Origin: Delphinapterus leucas
Taxonomy: Eukaryota; Chordata; Mammalia; Artiodactyla; Monodontidae
DNA: 64,000 nucleotides
Direction of reading: 5' to 3'
Assembly (NCBI RefSeq): GCF_002288925.2
Contig: NW_022098001.1
Span: forward strand, 13,858,108 to 13,922,107
Of this stretch, positions 23,388-35,844 are shown one piece after another. Numbering within the stretch: position 1 is the stretch's first letter; the number at the start of each line of letters is the position of its first letter. The notes under the pieces were generated by a model that was not told the DNA's origin, searched no databases, and worked only from the letters and a program-made list of their open reading frames with translations. A program made the position numbers and the translations under genes.

Positions 23388-23892
23388 AGGTTAATTTTAC
23401 GTGTCAACTTGACTGTACCATGAGGTGCCCAGATTAAATATTATTTCTGGGTGTATCTGTGAGGGTGTTTCCAGATGAGATCAGCATTTGAGTGGGTGGA
23501 CTCTGTAAAGTAGATGGCCTTCCCCAGTGTGTGTGGGTATCATTCAATCCATTCAAGGCCTGAACAGAACAAAAAGGCAGAGGAAGGCGGAATTCATCCC
23601 TTTTTCTTCCTGCCTGCCTGCCTGCCTGCCTGAGCTGGGACATTGGTCTTCTCTTACTCTTGGACTGGGACTTACATTATCATCTCCCCTGCTTCTCAGG
23701 CCTTTGGACTCAGACTGGAACTATACCACCCAGTTTCCTGGGTCCCGAGCTTGCAGAAGGCACATCATAGGACTTCTCAGCCTCCATAATCATGTGAGCC
23801 AATTCCTCATAATGAATATATGTAAATACACATTACACACACATATATATATCCTACTGTTTCTGTTTCTCTGGAGAACTCTAATACAATGC
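23388..23892 (+). repeat. LTR-like interspersed repeat (family not assigned)
   Basis: The stretch starts 'ggttaattttacgtgtcaacttgac' and ends 'tctctggagaactctaataca', a common mammalian repeat with a MaLR-like end. It contains a (cctg)n microsatellite at 23607-23632 and a short (at)n near 23841-23853. The 122-codon frame at 23527-23895 falls inside it and is not a gene. Confidence 0.5.
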
Positions 23893-23929
23893 TAAAATTA
23901 GATAATGAATGAGAAAGGGGATACTTACA

Positions 23930-24535
23930 TAGTCTCAAAATATCTCCCTATAAGAGACTTATTTACAAAGGGGAAAGTAGTAACTTTACAGTGGAGAAGC
24001 CTAGCAGACACCGCCTCAACCAAGTAAGCAAAGTTAATATGGCCAGTAATCAGCAATAAGAAACTGATATCCTGTGCCTCCTGATACGATGTGCTGAGAA
24101 GGCCACAGGGTCGTGTCTATGGTATTCTTGCCAAAAACTCACAGCTTTAATTATGAGGAAACATCAGACAAACCCAAACTGAGGGAGATTCTGTAAAATA
24201 ACTGGTCAATCCTCTTCAAAAGTGTCAACATCAGACAAGACAAAGACCAAGAAAATGTTCCAGATTAAAGGAAACTAAGGTAATACAACTAAATGCAATG
24301 GGTGCCCTGACCTGGACCAGAAAAAGGACATCAGTAGGACAGTTTGTGAAATTTGAATAAAGTGTGTACATTAGTATTATATTACCTGCTTTTCATGATT
24401 ATACTGTGGTCGTATAAGGTGCTGATATTTGGGGAATTTGGATGAAGAGTATGTGGAAATTCTTTGAACTGTTTTTGCAACTTTTTTGTGAGTCAAATTA
24501 TTTTAAACTAAAAAGTTTTTTTAATTAAAAAGTTT
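23930..24535 (+). mobile_element. L1M: Old L1 (L1M/L1ME-type) 3' UTR
   Basis: The same order of segments as at 5.95-6.95 kb: 'ttacagtggagaagcctagcagacac', 'catcagacaaacccaaactgagg', 'tggaccagaaaaaggacatcag', 'ggaaattctttgaactgtttttgcaac'. It ends at an A-rich tail near 24535. Confidence 0.78.
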
Positions 24536-24737
24536 AAAGTGTGATATAAAGTTATGAGACTGGTTTTCATCCATGAATCTGAAGACAGTTCTGAAAGGAA
24601 CACCAAATTACTTTGAATGTTATGGGTGTCATTTGCCTCTCACGATGAACACATTTTAATGAGACAGTACTCGTTGGCATGTATAAAAAGTCACATTTGT
24701 TACATTACCAGTGTTATTTCATTAAAATTCCATATGT

Positions 24738-25543
24738 ATTTTTTAATTAATTTATTTTTTATTGAAGTATAGTTGATTTACAATCTCGTGTTATTTTCAG
24801 TGGTGAAAAGCACATATAGTAATGCGTATATGTTAATCCTAACCTCTTAACTTATCCCTTTCCCCCTTTCCCCTTTGGTAACCATAAGTTTGTTTTCTAT
24901 GTCTGTGAGTCTCTTTCTGTTTTGTAAATGAGTTCATTTGTATCTTTTTTTTTTTAGATTCCACATATAAGCAATATTATATGATATTTGTCTTTCTCTG
25001 TCTTACTTCACTTAGTATGATAATCTCTAGGTCCATCGATGTTGCTGCAAATGGCATTATTTTATTCTTTTTTATGGCCGAATAGTATTCCATTGTATAA
25101 ATATACCGCATATTATTTATCCATTCATCTGTTGATGGACATTTAGGTTGTTTGCATGTCTGGGCTATTGTAAATAGTGCTGCAATGAATATTAGAGTGC
25201 ATGTATCTTTTTGAATTATGGTTTTCTCCAGATATATGCCCAGGAGTGGGATTGCAGGATTATATATGGTAGCTCTATTTTTAGTTTTTTAACGAACCTC
25301 CCTAGTGGCTGCACTAATTTACATTCCCACCAACAGCGCCGGAGGTTTCCTTTTTCTCCACACCCTCTCCAGCATTTATTATTTGTGAACTTTTTGATGA
25401 TGGCCATTCTGACCAGAGTGAGGTGATAACTCATTGTAGTTTTGATTTGAATTTCTCTAATAATTAGTGGTGTTCAGCATTTTTTCACATTCCTGTTGAC
25501 CATCTGTATGTCTTCTTTGGAGAAATGTCTATTCAGGTCTCCC
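24738..25543 (-). mobile_element. L1: 5'-truncated L1 (ORF2 C-terminus and 3' UTR)
   Basis: Minus-strand L1. The T-rich 3' end lies near 24738-24765 and the 3' UTR runs to about 24960. The ORF2 C-terminal region follows, with 'tatggccgaatagtattccattgtata' and 'tgatgatggccattctgacc' as complements of the well-known L1 text. It is truncated at about 25543, and its longest remaining frame is 72 codons. Confidence 0.9.
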
Positions 25544-25756
25544 ACAGAGAAATCAAAGTAGCTGAAGCTGAAGTAAAGGGGAAAGCATGACAGACTCCAC
25601 AATTGTAAATTACTATGCTGGAAGGTTCACAAAACTCTCTCTCTCTGACATTAAAAGAATGTTAAATTGAAAGTATGTGAGTCAAATATTTTACATTTTG
25701 GGGGAGGAGAGAAGCTAATCTATCCTTTCCCCCAAGGTCTTTAACGAAAGTGATAG

Positions 25757-25950
25757 TAATTGTTAACATTTGTTGAGCAATTCCTACTGCCGATCATTGT
25801 TCCAAGTTCTGATATGTTAGCTCATTTAATTCTAGGAACAACCCTGTATTGTAGATACATTATTCTTCCAGTTTTACAGATGAGGAAACTAAGGTACTGA
25901 GCGTTTAAACAACTTCCCCACAATCACGCAGCTGAGGGATAAAGAGATAG
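25757..25950 (-). repeat. MIR: MIR SINE (minus strand)
   Basis: 'tttgttgagcaattcctactg', 'cagttttacagatgaggaaactaaggtactgagcg' and 'caatcacgcagctgaggg' are a clear reverse MIR. Confidence 0.85.
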
Positions 25951-25954
25951 CTCA

Positions 25955-28555
25955 GCAAGATCAAATTGGTTAGGATCTTTTCTTCTAGCATTGCCAAGAT
26001 GCTTTTGCCTCTCTTAGAAACATTCTCAAAGTTCTCTATGTCCTTTCAAAACCTACATACCCTTTATAACACTGTCTCCATCACCACAGCCTTTTGAGAT
26101 CTTTAAGGATGACTCATTTCAAATAGTGAAAGCTACATCATTTTGTCAATTACACTTAATAGTGTTCACTCTGTCCATAGAACCACACCTGAAGGAATAA
26201 GAGGAGGTGATGGGATTGTTTTTAATTTATATATAATTTATATATATGTGTATATATATATATATATGATGTCCCTACCCTTCTAGGTGCTTAAAATCTC
26301 TTTATCAAAGAAGTCTTTTTAAAAATTCAGATTTTTCACTATCCTCAGAGAAAAAAGGAAGTTACCCTCTTCTCTGTTCATCAGAATTTGATGGGGTGTA
26401 GATTATTATCCTTTATCAGCCACAATTGGATACCAATCCTGCAGTTGCCAATGGTCAGGATGCATAGATGGACAGGTATCAGGTCAAAACGTACTTGATT
26501 TGCTTGTTCAAAATTATTGTAATCATTCTAAGACACTTCTCAAATTAGACAGTTAATTTGATAAGCCGTTTGACTAGCTGTGTCTCTTCGACCACAGTAT
26601 TTTCTCTTTATACAGAGATGACATCATTGACCCAGCATTAGTAACAATTTTGAACCAGACTTTCAATGGGAATGATGAGATTCTCACTGAACCTGCCCGT
26701 GACCAGCAGCAGCGATCACTTTCTGGGGTTGGCAAACCCATTAATAGCCTCTAAGGAGATCAGACCACTACCCTTGGCCTTCTCAGTTCCCTACCCTTAA
26801 GTTCAGAGGCTGATTGGCGAATCTATGACCTTTCAGGGCAGGTTCATCTCCTGCATTCCCGCTGTGACCCGTCATTTGTCTACGCAAACTCATTTCATTC
26901 AAAAGACTTCAGAAATCCCTGCACTGTGATGAAGAATTTCTTGGATAGGGTGGCTTCTAGCAGACATCAGACAGTACAGAAAACAGTGATTTTAATTCCT
27001 ACTTTGAAAATCCACAAAATTTCCCACCTATTTGCAGGAAAAAACAAAATAAAACAAAACAGTTCCAGCACCTCTTAAAATCCCAAAGGGTATTAAAGGT
27101 CAGGAGGGACAGAATATCTGAACCACCAAGCTTTGTTACTGCTATCTTTATAAACTCAGGAAACCCTGAATGAAGTTTGAGGCCATAACTCTTTTCTTGC
27201 CTGCTACACACCCACACCAACGCCTACCCACCCACCCCCCCCGACACACACACACCTTGCACTTCCCATTCCCTCTTCTGACTTATATTAAATTCAGATA
27301 CAAACTCAAAGTCTCAAAGCTAGAAAAATATTAAAAATTATGAGCCCATAGAACCCTGATTTTATTGTCATTATATTTATATTATTATATTTTTATTATA
27401 CTTATTCACATTTCATACATTTTTTAAACAGGATAACTACTTAGCTTATCAATGCTGGGAGGTTTTTTTAACTTAGATGTGGGGGACAGTTTGCTATGAT
27501 TATGAGGAAAATGAGGCTGCTCAGGGACTTTTAGACATGACTCACAGATCAAATCGCTTTTGTGATTCCTCTGCTATCATTCAATGGACGAGGGCCACAA
27601 GTATTCACTCTGAAGAATTTTTAGGGCTAAACCTCCACTGAACTCTGCCTGCCACAGAGAAATCTCCCCAGATGCCACAGACCCACAGGGGACGTTCCTA
27701 AGAGGAGAATGGTGCCAAACACCAGCCTAGCGTTGATGGTTCAGCCTGCCTGCAACATGACAAAGACACACCCCCATCATGATTGCTCCTCCAGAAGACG
27801 AGACAAGATTGAAATGTGCTTCCCCCAGGCTATTTAACCATACCATGTTTAGAATCTTTCCAACCTGTCTAAAATCCAGAGATGAAGTTATTTACGCTGC
27901 TGGAAAATGTCAATATCTACATGTTGTATCTTTAAAATCTCAACTAAATTGTAAGTATCTCAATCTCTCTGCTTCCTATATATGGTCCTTTCCCACCTCA
28001 GAGCCTCCCACATTCAGGAATCAGCTCACAAAAGGTACAGCTCAGTGCATTAATCTAAAGGTCATGTGAACATCTTTTCTTCTTTATCTCCCTAGTTGTT
28101 CCCTTTCCTCTCTTTCCTTCTCACCCACCTCCCCACCACCACCACCACCCAGACTTACTTTTCATGTTCTATGTTCCTGGCCTTTTCCCTTTTGGTCAAT
28201 GTATCTAATGTCATAATTTATATAGAAGCTAGTAGATGATAGAATCTCAATAGAATCTTGTGCCCCTATGAATCAAGGTAACCAGCCATTATTATAATGT
28301 TATCACAGACATAAACAAAACACCTTTCAAGGTGGTGTCTGTTTCTTTTCATCCAATCTTCCATAGATGCCCACAGCTTTTCAGAGCTACTTCAGGGGTT
28401 CCACAGAAAACTATCTGCCAAGAAATAATTAAGAGACTATGAAATCATACCATTCCTTGTTTTTATCTGGACCGTTTATTAGAGTTCCTCCTAAATTTCA
28501 TCTGGCAGAAAAAAAAAATAAAAGTACTGTGGCTTAAGGAAAAGTTTGAGAACAT
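25955..28555. other. Repeat-poor stretch with two microsatellites
   Basis: Contains a (ta)n tract at about 26227-26267 and a C/A-rich tract at about 27208-27257. No long frame has a domain; the 96-codon frame at 27779-28069 is unrecognised. It could hold conserved non-coding DNA, which cannot be tested from one sequence. Confidence 0.4.
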
Positions 28556-28559
28556 CTTA

Positions 28560-28625
28560 AAGTCCACCTTTCTGATTTTCCAGATGAATAAACTGAGGCC
28601 CAGAGGAGACAAAGGAATAGGATGA
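28560..28625 (-). repeat. MIR: Short MIR fragment (minus strand)
   Basis: 'ttccagatgaataaactgaggcccagaggag' is the MIR core complement only. Confidence 0.5.
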
Positions 28626-28929
28626 AAATCAGAAAGTTCCTCGGGATCTACACAGGAAGACCATGGTATAAGTAAAGCTTTACAAAAACTATAAATGGTC
28701 TTGGAGTAGAGGTGAGGTCACAGATTCATAAACTTTTACAACCTTGGGTTGGTAGGTATATAAAGAACTTTTTGGGTCCTTGTCTCCTCCTGGGAATGTA
28801 CCCCACCCTGGTAGTCCCCTCAAAGCAGCCTGATTCTGAATTGGCCACTGTGGAGAACTTTAGTGTTCTCCCCACAGCTCCGGCTTCCTGTATAAGGATG
28901 TCCAACAAATCCTCATCTGTAGTAGGAAA

Positions 28930-29212
28930 TGACTGAAAAGAACCCAGATGTCTATCCACAGACAACGAAATATTTTACAGCAATAAAAAAGAACGAAGAA
29001 ACACTTCAGGACTAGAAAGGAATTATCTCCAAGTTACAGTCATATTAAAAAAGGAAACTAGAATGATGTATCACTTGTATATATGCATGAAGTATCTCTA
29101 GAAAGCCATGGAGAGGGGAAAACGGTGCCTCATAGAAAGGGGTAGACCTCTCATTATTAGCCTCTTCGTACTTTTTTATTTGAATCACCTAAATTCCCTG
29201 ATTGAAAAATAA
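28930..29212 (+). repeat. Old L1/HAL1-like fragment
   Basis: 'aacccagatgtctatccacagacaacgaaatattttacagcaataaaaaagaacg' follows L1 ORF2 C-terminal text in a diverged form. It is followed by a degenerate 3' region. Confidence 0.55.
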
Positions 29213-29214
29213 TT

Positions 29215-31730
29215 TTGTTTTAAATAAAAAAGCCCTAGTTTCCAAATCTGCCTTGGATTTTTGTTTTAGTATCTGCGACTCTTTTAAAATCTATGATTTG
29301 TTTTCTCTTTACTCTCCACTCTTCCCTCAATTTCCCTTCCTTGACAAAAAGAACTATTTGTGCCTTTATTTATTTTATAATAAACTCACTGTTGGCTTTA
29401 AGTTCAATTGCCCAAGTTCACAGTATCCAATAAAGTCAGGCGTAGAAGATAGCTGCTTCCTGAGGTTTTAAAACACTCAGCTTTCACGTCTCTGGCTCCC
29501 TCACATCCGCATCTAAGGCTGCCAGACCCTTCTCTCAGTGCCCTAGCCAAATGCATCATGGTCCCCAGTGGTCATCTCTGAACCATTCTTCCAGGGACAA
29601 TCACTAGGGCCCATTGCTTCACATCTTCCTAACACCCAGTCAGAATGTATCCCATATCCTTCAAGCTAAAACGTCCTTCTTTAGCTAATCACATCCCAAG
29701 AGCAACTGAGATCTTCAATTCATAGATAATGGCTCAGCAAGAACGACTGTAGCTAAAAGTATACTACTATCGCTAAAATAAGTGGATTATGTTCCATACT
29801 TCATGTTCCAATAACTTGGAAGAGAGGCGGGGGTACTGCTGGGAATCTCACCCTGCAGTGCCCCCTACTGGTCATGTTAGAGGTTGAGGGAATGAAGGGA
29901 AGGGCTGTGACTTTCTAAATGATGCTGAGAGGATAATTATGTGCTAGGGTTGGGGGGTTTTCCCACATACCCTTCAAATTGGGTAACATTTTGGTACATA
30001 TACCATCCTGGTTACAAGCTTACAGAGAAAACCTATGAGTCCTACTGGCGATGACCCAGTGTTAATAGAAGGGACAGGTACTTCAAACTACTGGTGGAGG
30101 CGGGGGGAGGCAAAAAGAGAACCCTTCCAGGGAAAGAGAGCTCCCCTCTCCTTGCCCCCAGCTCAGACAGGGTGGCTACAACGGGACAGAATGTTGGTTT
30201 CATCTGCCAAAAACTCTATGCTGAAATTCTCCTAGGATTTTTTTTTTTTCCCCTTCGTGAATTTTCCTTTCCTTTTAACTGCACTGGTTTTGCATTTGCT
30301 TTAAGTGATTTCCTTGAACCAGACTGGCTTTGTCTAACAACTTTGTTCGGGATTAGTTGGGAATGAGAGCTTTATGACTTGTATTAAGGATTCTGGGGCC
30401 AGTACACAGAAGGAGGCCCTGAGGTCCAGGGGCCTCTAGGTATCCAGGGGCAGCAGAAGGGCCCTGAAAAAATTCTGTTTACAGCCCCATCTTTGTGAAC
30501 ACTTAACCTCACCCTGGTGAAACAGTGTTCAGATGGGACCCTTCCCATCTCTGAGTGTGGACCATGCCTCAAAGCTTAGAAAACAGATGCCAAGGCCATC
30601 CTGCAGGATTTACAAGGGGGTGACCAAAAATACTGTTCTTCCAAGGGGAGCTCATCAGCCCCCTCCAAAAAATACATTGTAAAAAGCAATGTACAAATTC
30701 ATTAGGGCAGAAGAAGCTAGGAGGTAGTTGGGATTTTCTTTGAAGACAGTTGTTGGTAACCCAAGAGTCCTCCCCACTGTGAACAAAGAGAAGACAGTGC
30801 CTCTCCCCAAACCCCACCTTATGCCAAATGAAGGGTTCTTTAAGAGAAGAACTTCAAGAGTTTGTCATTTGTTCCCTAGTGATGGCAGGACTGACATCTG
30901 ACTCGTTCCCCCAATGTTAAAGGTAAGAAGCTGGCTGGAGCATCCTGTCTGGTGGCAAAGAGGCAAGACAACAAAGGGAACAGCCAGCTTTCCTAGAGTT
31001 TGGTGGGGCAAAGATGTTCATAGGTTTCTCACTGGAAAGAGAGAAAGAGAACCGTTGTTCTTTCTTCCATGGAAGAGAACAACGGGTGAGCTTTAAATGG
31101 ACCACCTAGAAGGTCAAGGTGATCCAACAGAGAGATGATAGTCAAGAACTGAGGAGAGAGTCACAAATGTCCAGCTGCAGGAGCCACCGCCAGTATCAAG
31201 GGAGCTACAGGTGGGAAAATGCTAGGGCCAGAGTCCCTGAACGACCTCTCCCCACAAGAGTCAGCATCAGCACTGTAGCACCCAAGCCACACAGGTGCCC
31301 CAATGCCAGTTACAACTGTTCTTTCAAGTAAGGCCTTCCAAGCCCTTTCTCCTTCCTCCTCCTCCTCCCACTCTCACCCAGGACACCAGAGGGAGTGGGG
31401 TGGAAGTAAAAGAACAAGACAGGGAAACACAGGAGCCATCCAAGCCTTCCCACTATCCCCATACAAGCTCCCAGCCCAAAGAGCTCAAGGTGGGGGAAAG
31501 AAAAAGCCTGGCTTTAACTGGATTCTGCAATGACTATGACTGTTCATTTTGTTATCATTAATAGAGAAGGGGGAGAAACATAGGCTCAGGTCCCAGAGGT
31601 TCCATGGCACTTGGGTAAGGATACTGGAATACACTGCATGTAAGCCTCTGAGTGGAGGTAAAAAGCAAACACGTGCGACCCTGCAGGGTGTTGCACTAAA
31701 CCTTCTAGTCTAGGAGATAGGACTTGGGAA
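29215..31730. other. Repeat-poor stretch
   Basis: No repeat or gene is called with confidence. Frames of 60-90 codons on both strands overlap one another and lack domains. A CTCF-like motif lies at 29856-29871. Confidence 0.4.
29856..29871 (-). promoter_or_regulatory. CTCF-like binding motif
   Basis: The minus strand reads CCAGTAGGGGGCACTG, matching the CTCF core CCASYAGRGGGCRS at every defined position. It lies in repeat-poor DNA rather than in a SINE, so it may be an old site. Occupancy cannot be judged from sequence. Confidence 0.55.
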
Positions 31731-31734
31731 GAAT

Positions 31735-31915
31735 AACAGCTAGTATTGAACAGCACCTTGAAAACCACAATCATATACATTATTACCTCATTTAATTCCC
31801 ATTTCAAAGATGAGAAAACTGAAGTTCAGAGAAATAACTTACCCTGGGATCAAGCACCCTAGTAGGTGAATTTGAACCTAGCCTATCTGACTCCAGGGTA
31901 CTGACTCAGGGTACC
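31735..31915 (-). repeat. MIR: MIR SINE (minus strand)
   Basis: 'aattcccatttcaaagatgagaaaactgaagttcagagaaataactta' and 'gaatttgaacctagcctatctgactccag' are the reversed core and head. Confidence 0.8.
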
Positions 31916-31919
31916 ATTC

Positions 31920-33558
31920 ATAAAATTCAGCTTCTAGCTTTTCTGAGAAAATTATGGAAATTTCAATGGATATAAAGAATTTGGCACTTTATTTCCTAGC
32001 TACTAAACCATAAATGTAATCTACTAGCCAAGCCCACCAGCCAAGAAATGCCCTTAAAATACTGGTTTTCCTGTGCCTTCGTAAATTCCCTGAAACACTC
32101 TTCTTGAGATTTGATCATCTTCAACTACTTGAAGACAATTAGAAGGTCCCTTTTACCTTTTCAAGCTCTAACCTCTAATTCATTTCATCTTTTCTGAGAG
32201 CCTGCCCATCTGGCTCATTTCACTGCATGGGTATATATGATGTACTACATGCTGTGTTTATCCACCACCCACCGCAAGCTGTAGCTTTTCCTCAAAGCTG
32301 AAATAGGGCTTGTTCACATTAACCAATCCCAGCACATGTTGTTTCCATAACAATTCCATTTTACTAATTTAACAGTATGATATATTATTTATAATTATTT
32401 AGGTCACATTTTCTTAAACAGCATGGCAGATTTCGTCATGTCAGGTTATTAGCCAGATCCCCTTCTCCTTCATCAAAAGGAAGGAAGGAAGGATGGAAGG
32501 GGAGGAAGGAAACAACAAGGAAGAAGGAAAGTGGAATCAGACCAATGCAGTAACATAGAAAATAAAAAAGATTAAAAGGCAGGAAGAAGGTTTAATTCTC
32601 ACCCATTCTCCTGGGGCACCAAGTTCCCAGGATAGAACAGCAGCTTTTCTCCTTGCACCTCACACATTCCAAGAGACTAGTCTTCACTTTCTGGCAGCCC
32701 CTTGCCTTGTGACAAGAGGCCTTTCCCCATCTATTCCCATATCATGGCAACCACTTCAAACACAGCTACTTCTATCTTACACAAACCTCAAGTTCTTATC
32801 AGAGAACTAAAGACTCACGATGTGCTTACGGCTGAGGTACGCTTCTGGTCCAAGATGGGGAGCCCAGAAATAGGTTTGGAACTTTAAAAATGCCGGGGGT
32901 GGGGGAAGGGCAGCAAGTGGAGGGGCAGGGTTCACAGCCGTTGCCTCCGCCCCTGCCCTCCCACCACCGACCCTAGGAAAACAGCAAGAGTTCCAGCCCT
33001 GGCTCTGCCTGGGACCTTGGAGCAGCTCTGGCACCAGATAAGCCTCAGAAGGGCCAGAGTTTGGGCTGGTGGGTTTGTCTACCGCATCAAGGGTCCTGAA
33101 ATCTGGGCCTAGGCATTTCCCTCTTGTTGGCCCCAAAGAGCAAACCCCAAACTAGCTCACTTTCTAGTCCTCCCACACATCGCTTCCCAACCCTCATCCC
33201 TGTCCTGCGAGACCCTGGTTTCTTCCCTTCAGCTTCACGGTTCTGAACCCTGGTCCCTTACTTCACCTATGAGCCCAACCACAGGGATTGGAAGGTCTTC
33301 TTACCTCTCCTGCAGTTCCAGCTCTGCAGTCCATCCATTTGCAAATTCTACCACTGCCTGGGGAGAAGGCAGCATCCTCCTTGGAATTTCATCCTCGTAG
33401 CCCTGCCTATCTTCACCTAGGATGCACTGATGCAGGTGGTGAGTCTGTTCATGACGAACCATTAACTCCTTCTCACAGTTCACGCTCCTGCTGTCCCACC
33501 AAGGCAAGTCCTCAGGGCACTCTCTCTCCCCAGTTAATCCCAGCTGCTTTCTCTCATT
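31920..33558. other. Unassigned, GGAA microsatellite and a GC-rich patch
   Basis: A (ggaa)n purine tract spans about 32478-32530. Bases 32880-33080 are locally GC-rich ('gccgggggtggggg ... cctccgcccctgccctccc') but have few CpGs and no clear exon. The 124-codon frame at 33288-33662 ends inside a SINE and has no domain. Confidence 0.4.
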
Positions 33559-33561
33559 CTT

Positions 33562-33876
33562 GTCTCCCTGGTGGTCCAGTGGTAAAGAATCCTCCTTCCA
33601 ATGCAGGGGACATGGGTTCGATCCCTGATTGGGGAACTAAGATATCACATGTCACAGGGTAACTAAGCCCGCGCACCACAACTACTGAGCTCGTGTGCCT
33701 CAACGAGAGAGCCCCATGCCGCAAACTACAGAGCCTACGTGCCCTGGAGCCCACACAACTAGAGAGAAGCCCGCGTACCGCAACAAAGATCCCAGTGCCT
33801 CAACGAAGATCCCACGTGCCGCAACTAAGACCCGATGCAGCCAAAAAATAAAGAAAAATAAAATAAATAAAAATAA
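33562..33876 (+). repeat. CHR-type SINE, long form
   Basis: 'tctccctggtggtccagtgg', B box 'gggttcgatccctg', repeated 'gcaacaaagatccca' units, and an (aaat)n tail. No convincing TSD was found by eye. Confidence 0.88.
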
Positions 33877-34120
33877 TGGGCAGCATGGAGAGGGGTGTAA
33901 GCAGGGAGAGGTGGTTTCGGAAGTCAGGGTAGCATTTAGACATTTAGTTTTAAGAATCCAGACATCAGATGAAGGCTGTGTCAGAGGAAGAACCAATGGC
34001 AATTAATATACTAAACACAGAGAATTTCAACCAGGTATCAACTATCAGAACAAGAGAAAGGTAATGCCTCTGCCCAAACTGAGAATACCTGAAAGGAAAG
34101 CTAGTTCAAAGAGCAGTTTA

Positions 34121-34331
34121 GGACTTCCCTGGTGGCGCAGTGGTTGAGAGTCTGCCTGCTGATGCAGGGGACACGGGTGCGTGCCCCGGTCCGGGAGGAT
34201 CCCACGTGCCACAGAGCAGCTGGGCCCGTGAGCCACGGCCGCTGAGACTGCACATCCGGAGCCTGTGCTCCGCAACAGGAGAGGCCACAACAGTGAGAAG
34301 TCCGCGTACCGCAAAAAAAAAAAAAAAAAAA
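34121..34331 (+). repeat. Young cetacean CHR SINE
   Basis: 'ggacttccctggtggcgcagtgg' through 'gtccgcgtaccgc' and an A tail of about 20. The tail runs straight into L1 ORF2 sequence at 34332, with no clear TSD for either element. Confidence 0.93.
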
Positions 34332-35105
34332 TCTACAAACAGTAAATGCTGGAGAGGGTGTGAAGAAAAGGTAACCCTCTTGGTGGGAATGCAAATTGGT
34401 ACAGCCACTAGGGAGAACAGTATGGAGGTTCCTTAAAAAACTAAAAATAGAACTACCATGTGACCCAGCAATCCCACTACTGGGCATATACCCTGAGAAA
34501 ACCATAATTCAAAAAGAGACATGCACTCCAATGTTCACTGCAGCTCTATTTACAGTAGCCAGGACATGGAAGCCACCTAAATGTCCATCAACAGAGGAAT
34601 GGATAAAGAAGATGTGGTACATATATACAATGGAATATTACTCAGCCATAAAAAGGAATGGAATTGGGTCATTTATAGAGAACTGAATGGACCTAGAGAG
34701 CATCATACAGAGTGAAGTAAGTCAGAAAGAGAAAAACAAATATGGTATATTAACACATATATGTGGAATCTGAAAAAATTGGTATAGACAATCTTATTTA
34801 CAAAGCAGAAATAGAGACACAGACGTAGAGAACAAACATATGGATACCAAGGGGGAAAGGCGGGTGGGGTGGGATGAACTGGGAGATTGGGATTGATATA
34901 TATACAGTATTGATACTATGTGTAAAATAGACAACTAATGAGAACATGCTGTCTAGCACAGGGAACTCTACTCAGTGCTCTGTGGTGACCTAAATGGGAA
35001 GGAAATCCAAAAAAGAGGGGATATATGTATACATATAGCTGATTTACTCTGTTATACAGCAGAAACTAACACAACTTTGTAAAGCAAGAAAAAATTTTTT
35101 TAAAA
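34332..35105 (+). mobile_element. L1: 5'-truncated L1 (ORF2 C-terminus and 3' UTR)
   Basis: The plus frame (34396-34686) encodes typical ORF2 C-terminal text such as [20 protein letters not shown] and WIKKMWYIYTMEYYSAIKRN. A 3' UTR and a short A/T tail near 35085-35105 follow. Truncation falls at the same ORF2 region as many L1 copies, immediately after a SINE tail. Confidence 0.92.
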
Positions 35106-35166
35106 GACTGTATGGGGTTGTTGGAGGCCCCCTCACTGACAGCATTAGTAGTAAGAATCAAGATAG

Positions 35167-35280
35167 AATGAGTTAATTCATTTCAGAAATGTTTATTGGG
35201 TGCCTTCTGTGTGCTAGGCCCTGTTCTAGGTGCTAGACAGACTGTGGTAAACAAGACAGACCAATCTCCCACCTCCTTAG
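35167..35280 (-). repeat. L2: L2-like fragment (minus strand)
   Basis: 'gtttattgggtgccttctgtgtgctaggccctgttctaggtgctagacag' then 'gtaaacaagacagacc' is the common reversed L2 3' text. Confidence 0.6.
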
Positions 35281-35504
35281 GTGGCTTACCAAAGGGTATG
35301 TTGGAAATGGAAGCAACATAACTTCCCAATCCAGTCAAAAAGATCCAAGTGTTGTTAGGTGCTTAGAGGTGAATAGGATGTATTCACACAAAAATATTAA
35401 TGAAATGTAAAGGATATAAAGAAAACTCTAACCTGCTCAATTGTATTGTAGCAACTTGAGCTAATAGTGCTTTCAGGAATAGATTTTTCTTCTTTAAAAG
35501 GAAT

Positions 35505-35842
35505 TCAAGGATCTTTGTGGTGATGGAAGAGTTCTGTATCTTGATTATGGTGGTGATATAATACACAAATCTACACATGTGAAAAAACTACATAGAACTA
35601 TTCTCTCTCTCTCTCTCTCTCTCAAACACACACACACACACACACACACACAAAGTAAGTGCATGTAAAACTGGTGAAATCTGAAAAAGTTCTAATGGAT
35701 TGTACCAATGTCAATTTCCTGGTTTGATACTGTACTCTAGTTAGGTAAGAGTACCACTAGGGGAAACTGGGTAAAGCACCTCTCTGCACTATTTTTACAA
35801 CTTCCTCTGGATCTGTAATTATTTCAAAATAAAAAGATTTTT
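35505..35842 (+). repeat. L1M: Old L1 3' UTR with embedded microsatellite
   Basis: 'gatggaagagttctgtatcttgattatggtggtg', 'acacaaatctacacatgtg', 'cctggtttgatactgtactctag' and 'ctgcactatttttacaacttcc', then 'ttatttcaaaataaaaag'. This is a clear L1M-type end. Confidence 0.8.
35603..35653. repeat. (TC)n(AC)n compound microsatellite
   Basis: About ten CT units followed by about 14 CA units inside the old L1 3' UTR. It is likely length-polymorphic. Confidence 0.95.
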
Positions 35843-35844
35843 TA

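Noticed and set aside
32880..33130. CpG-island promoter or exon
   Set aside because: GC-rich but poor in CpG, with no supported splice sites or domain in any frame.
34101..34505. 134-codon minus-strand frame resembling many others in cetacean sequence
   Set aside because: Antisense of L1 ORF2 joined to antisense SINE through a poly-T.
35603..35653. CRISPR-like or other regular array
   Set aside because: It is a simple TC/AC microsatellite; no spacer-repeat structure exists and the genome is mammalian.
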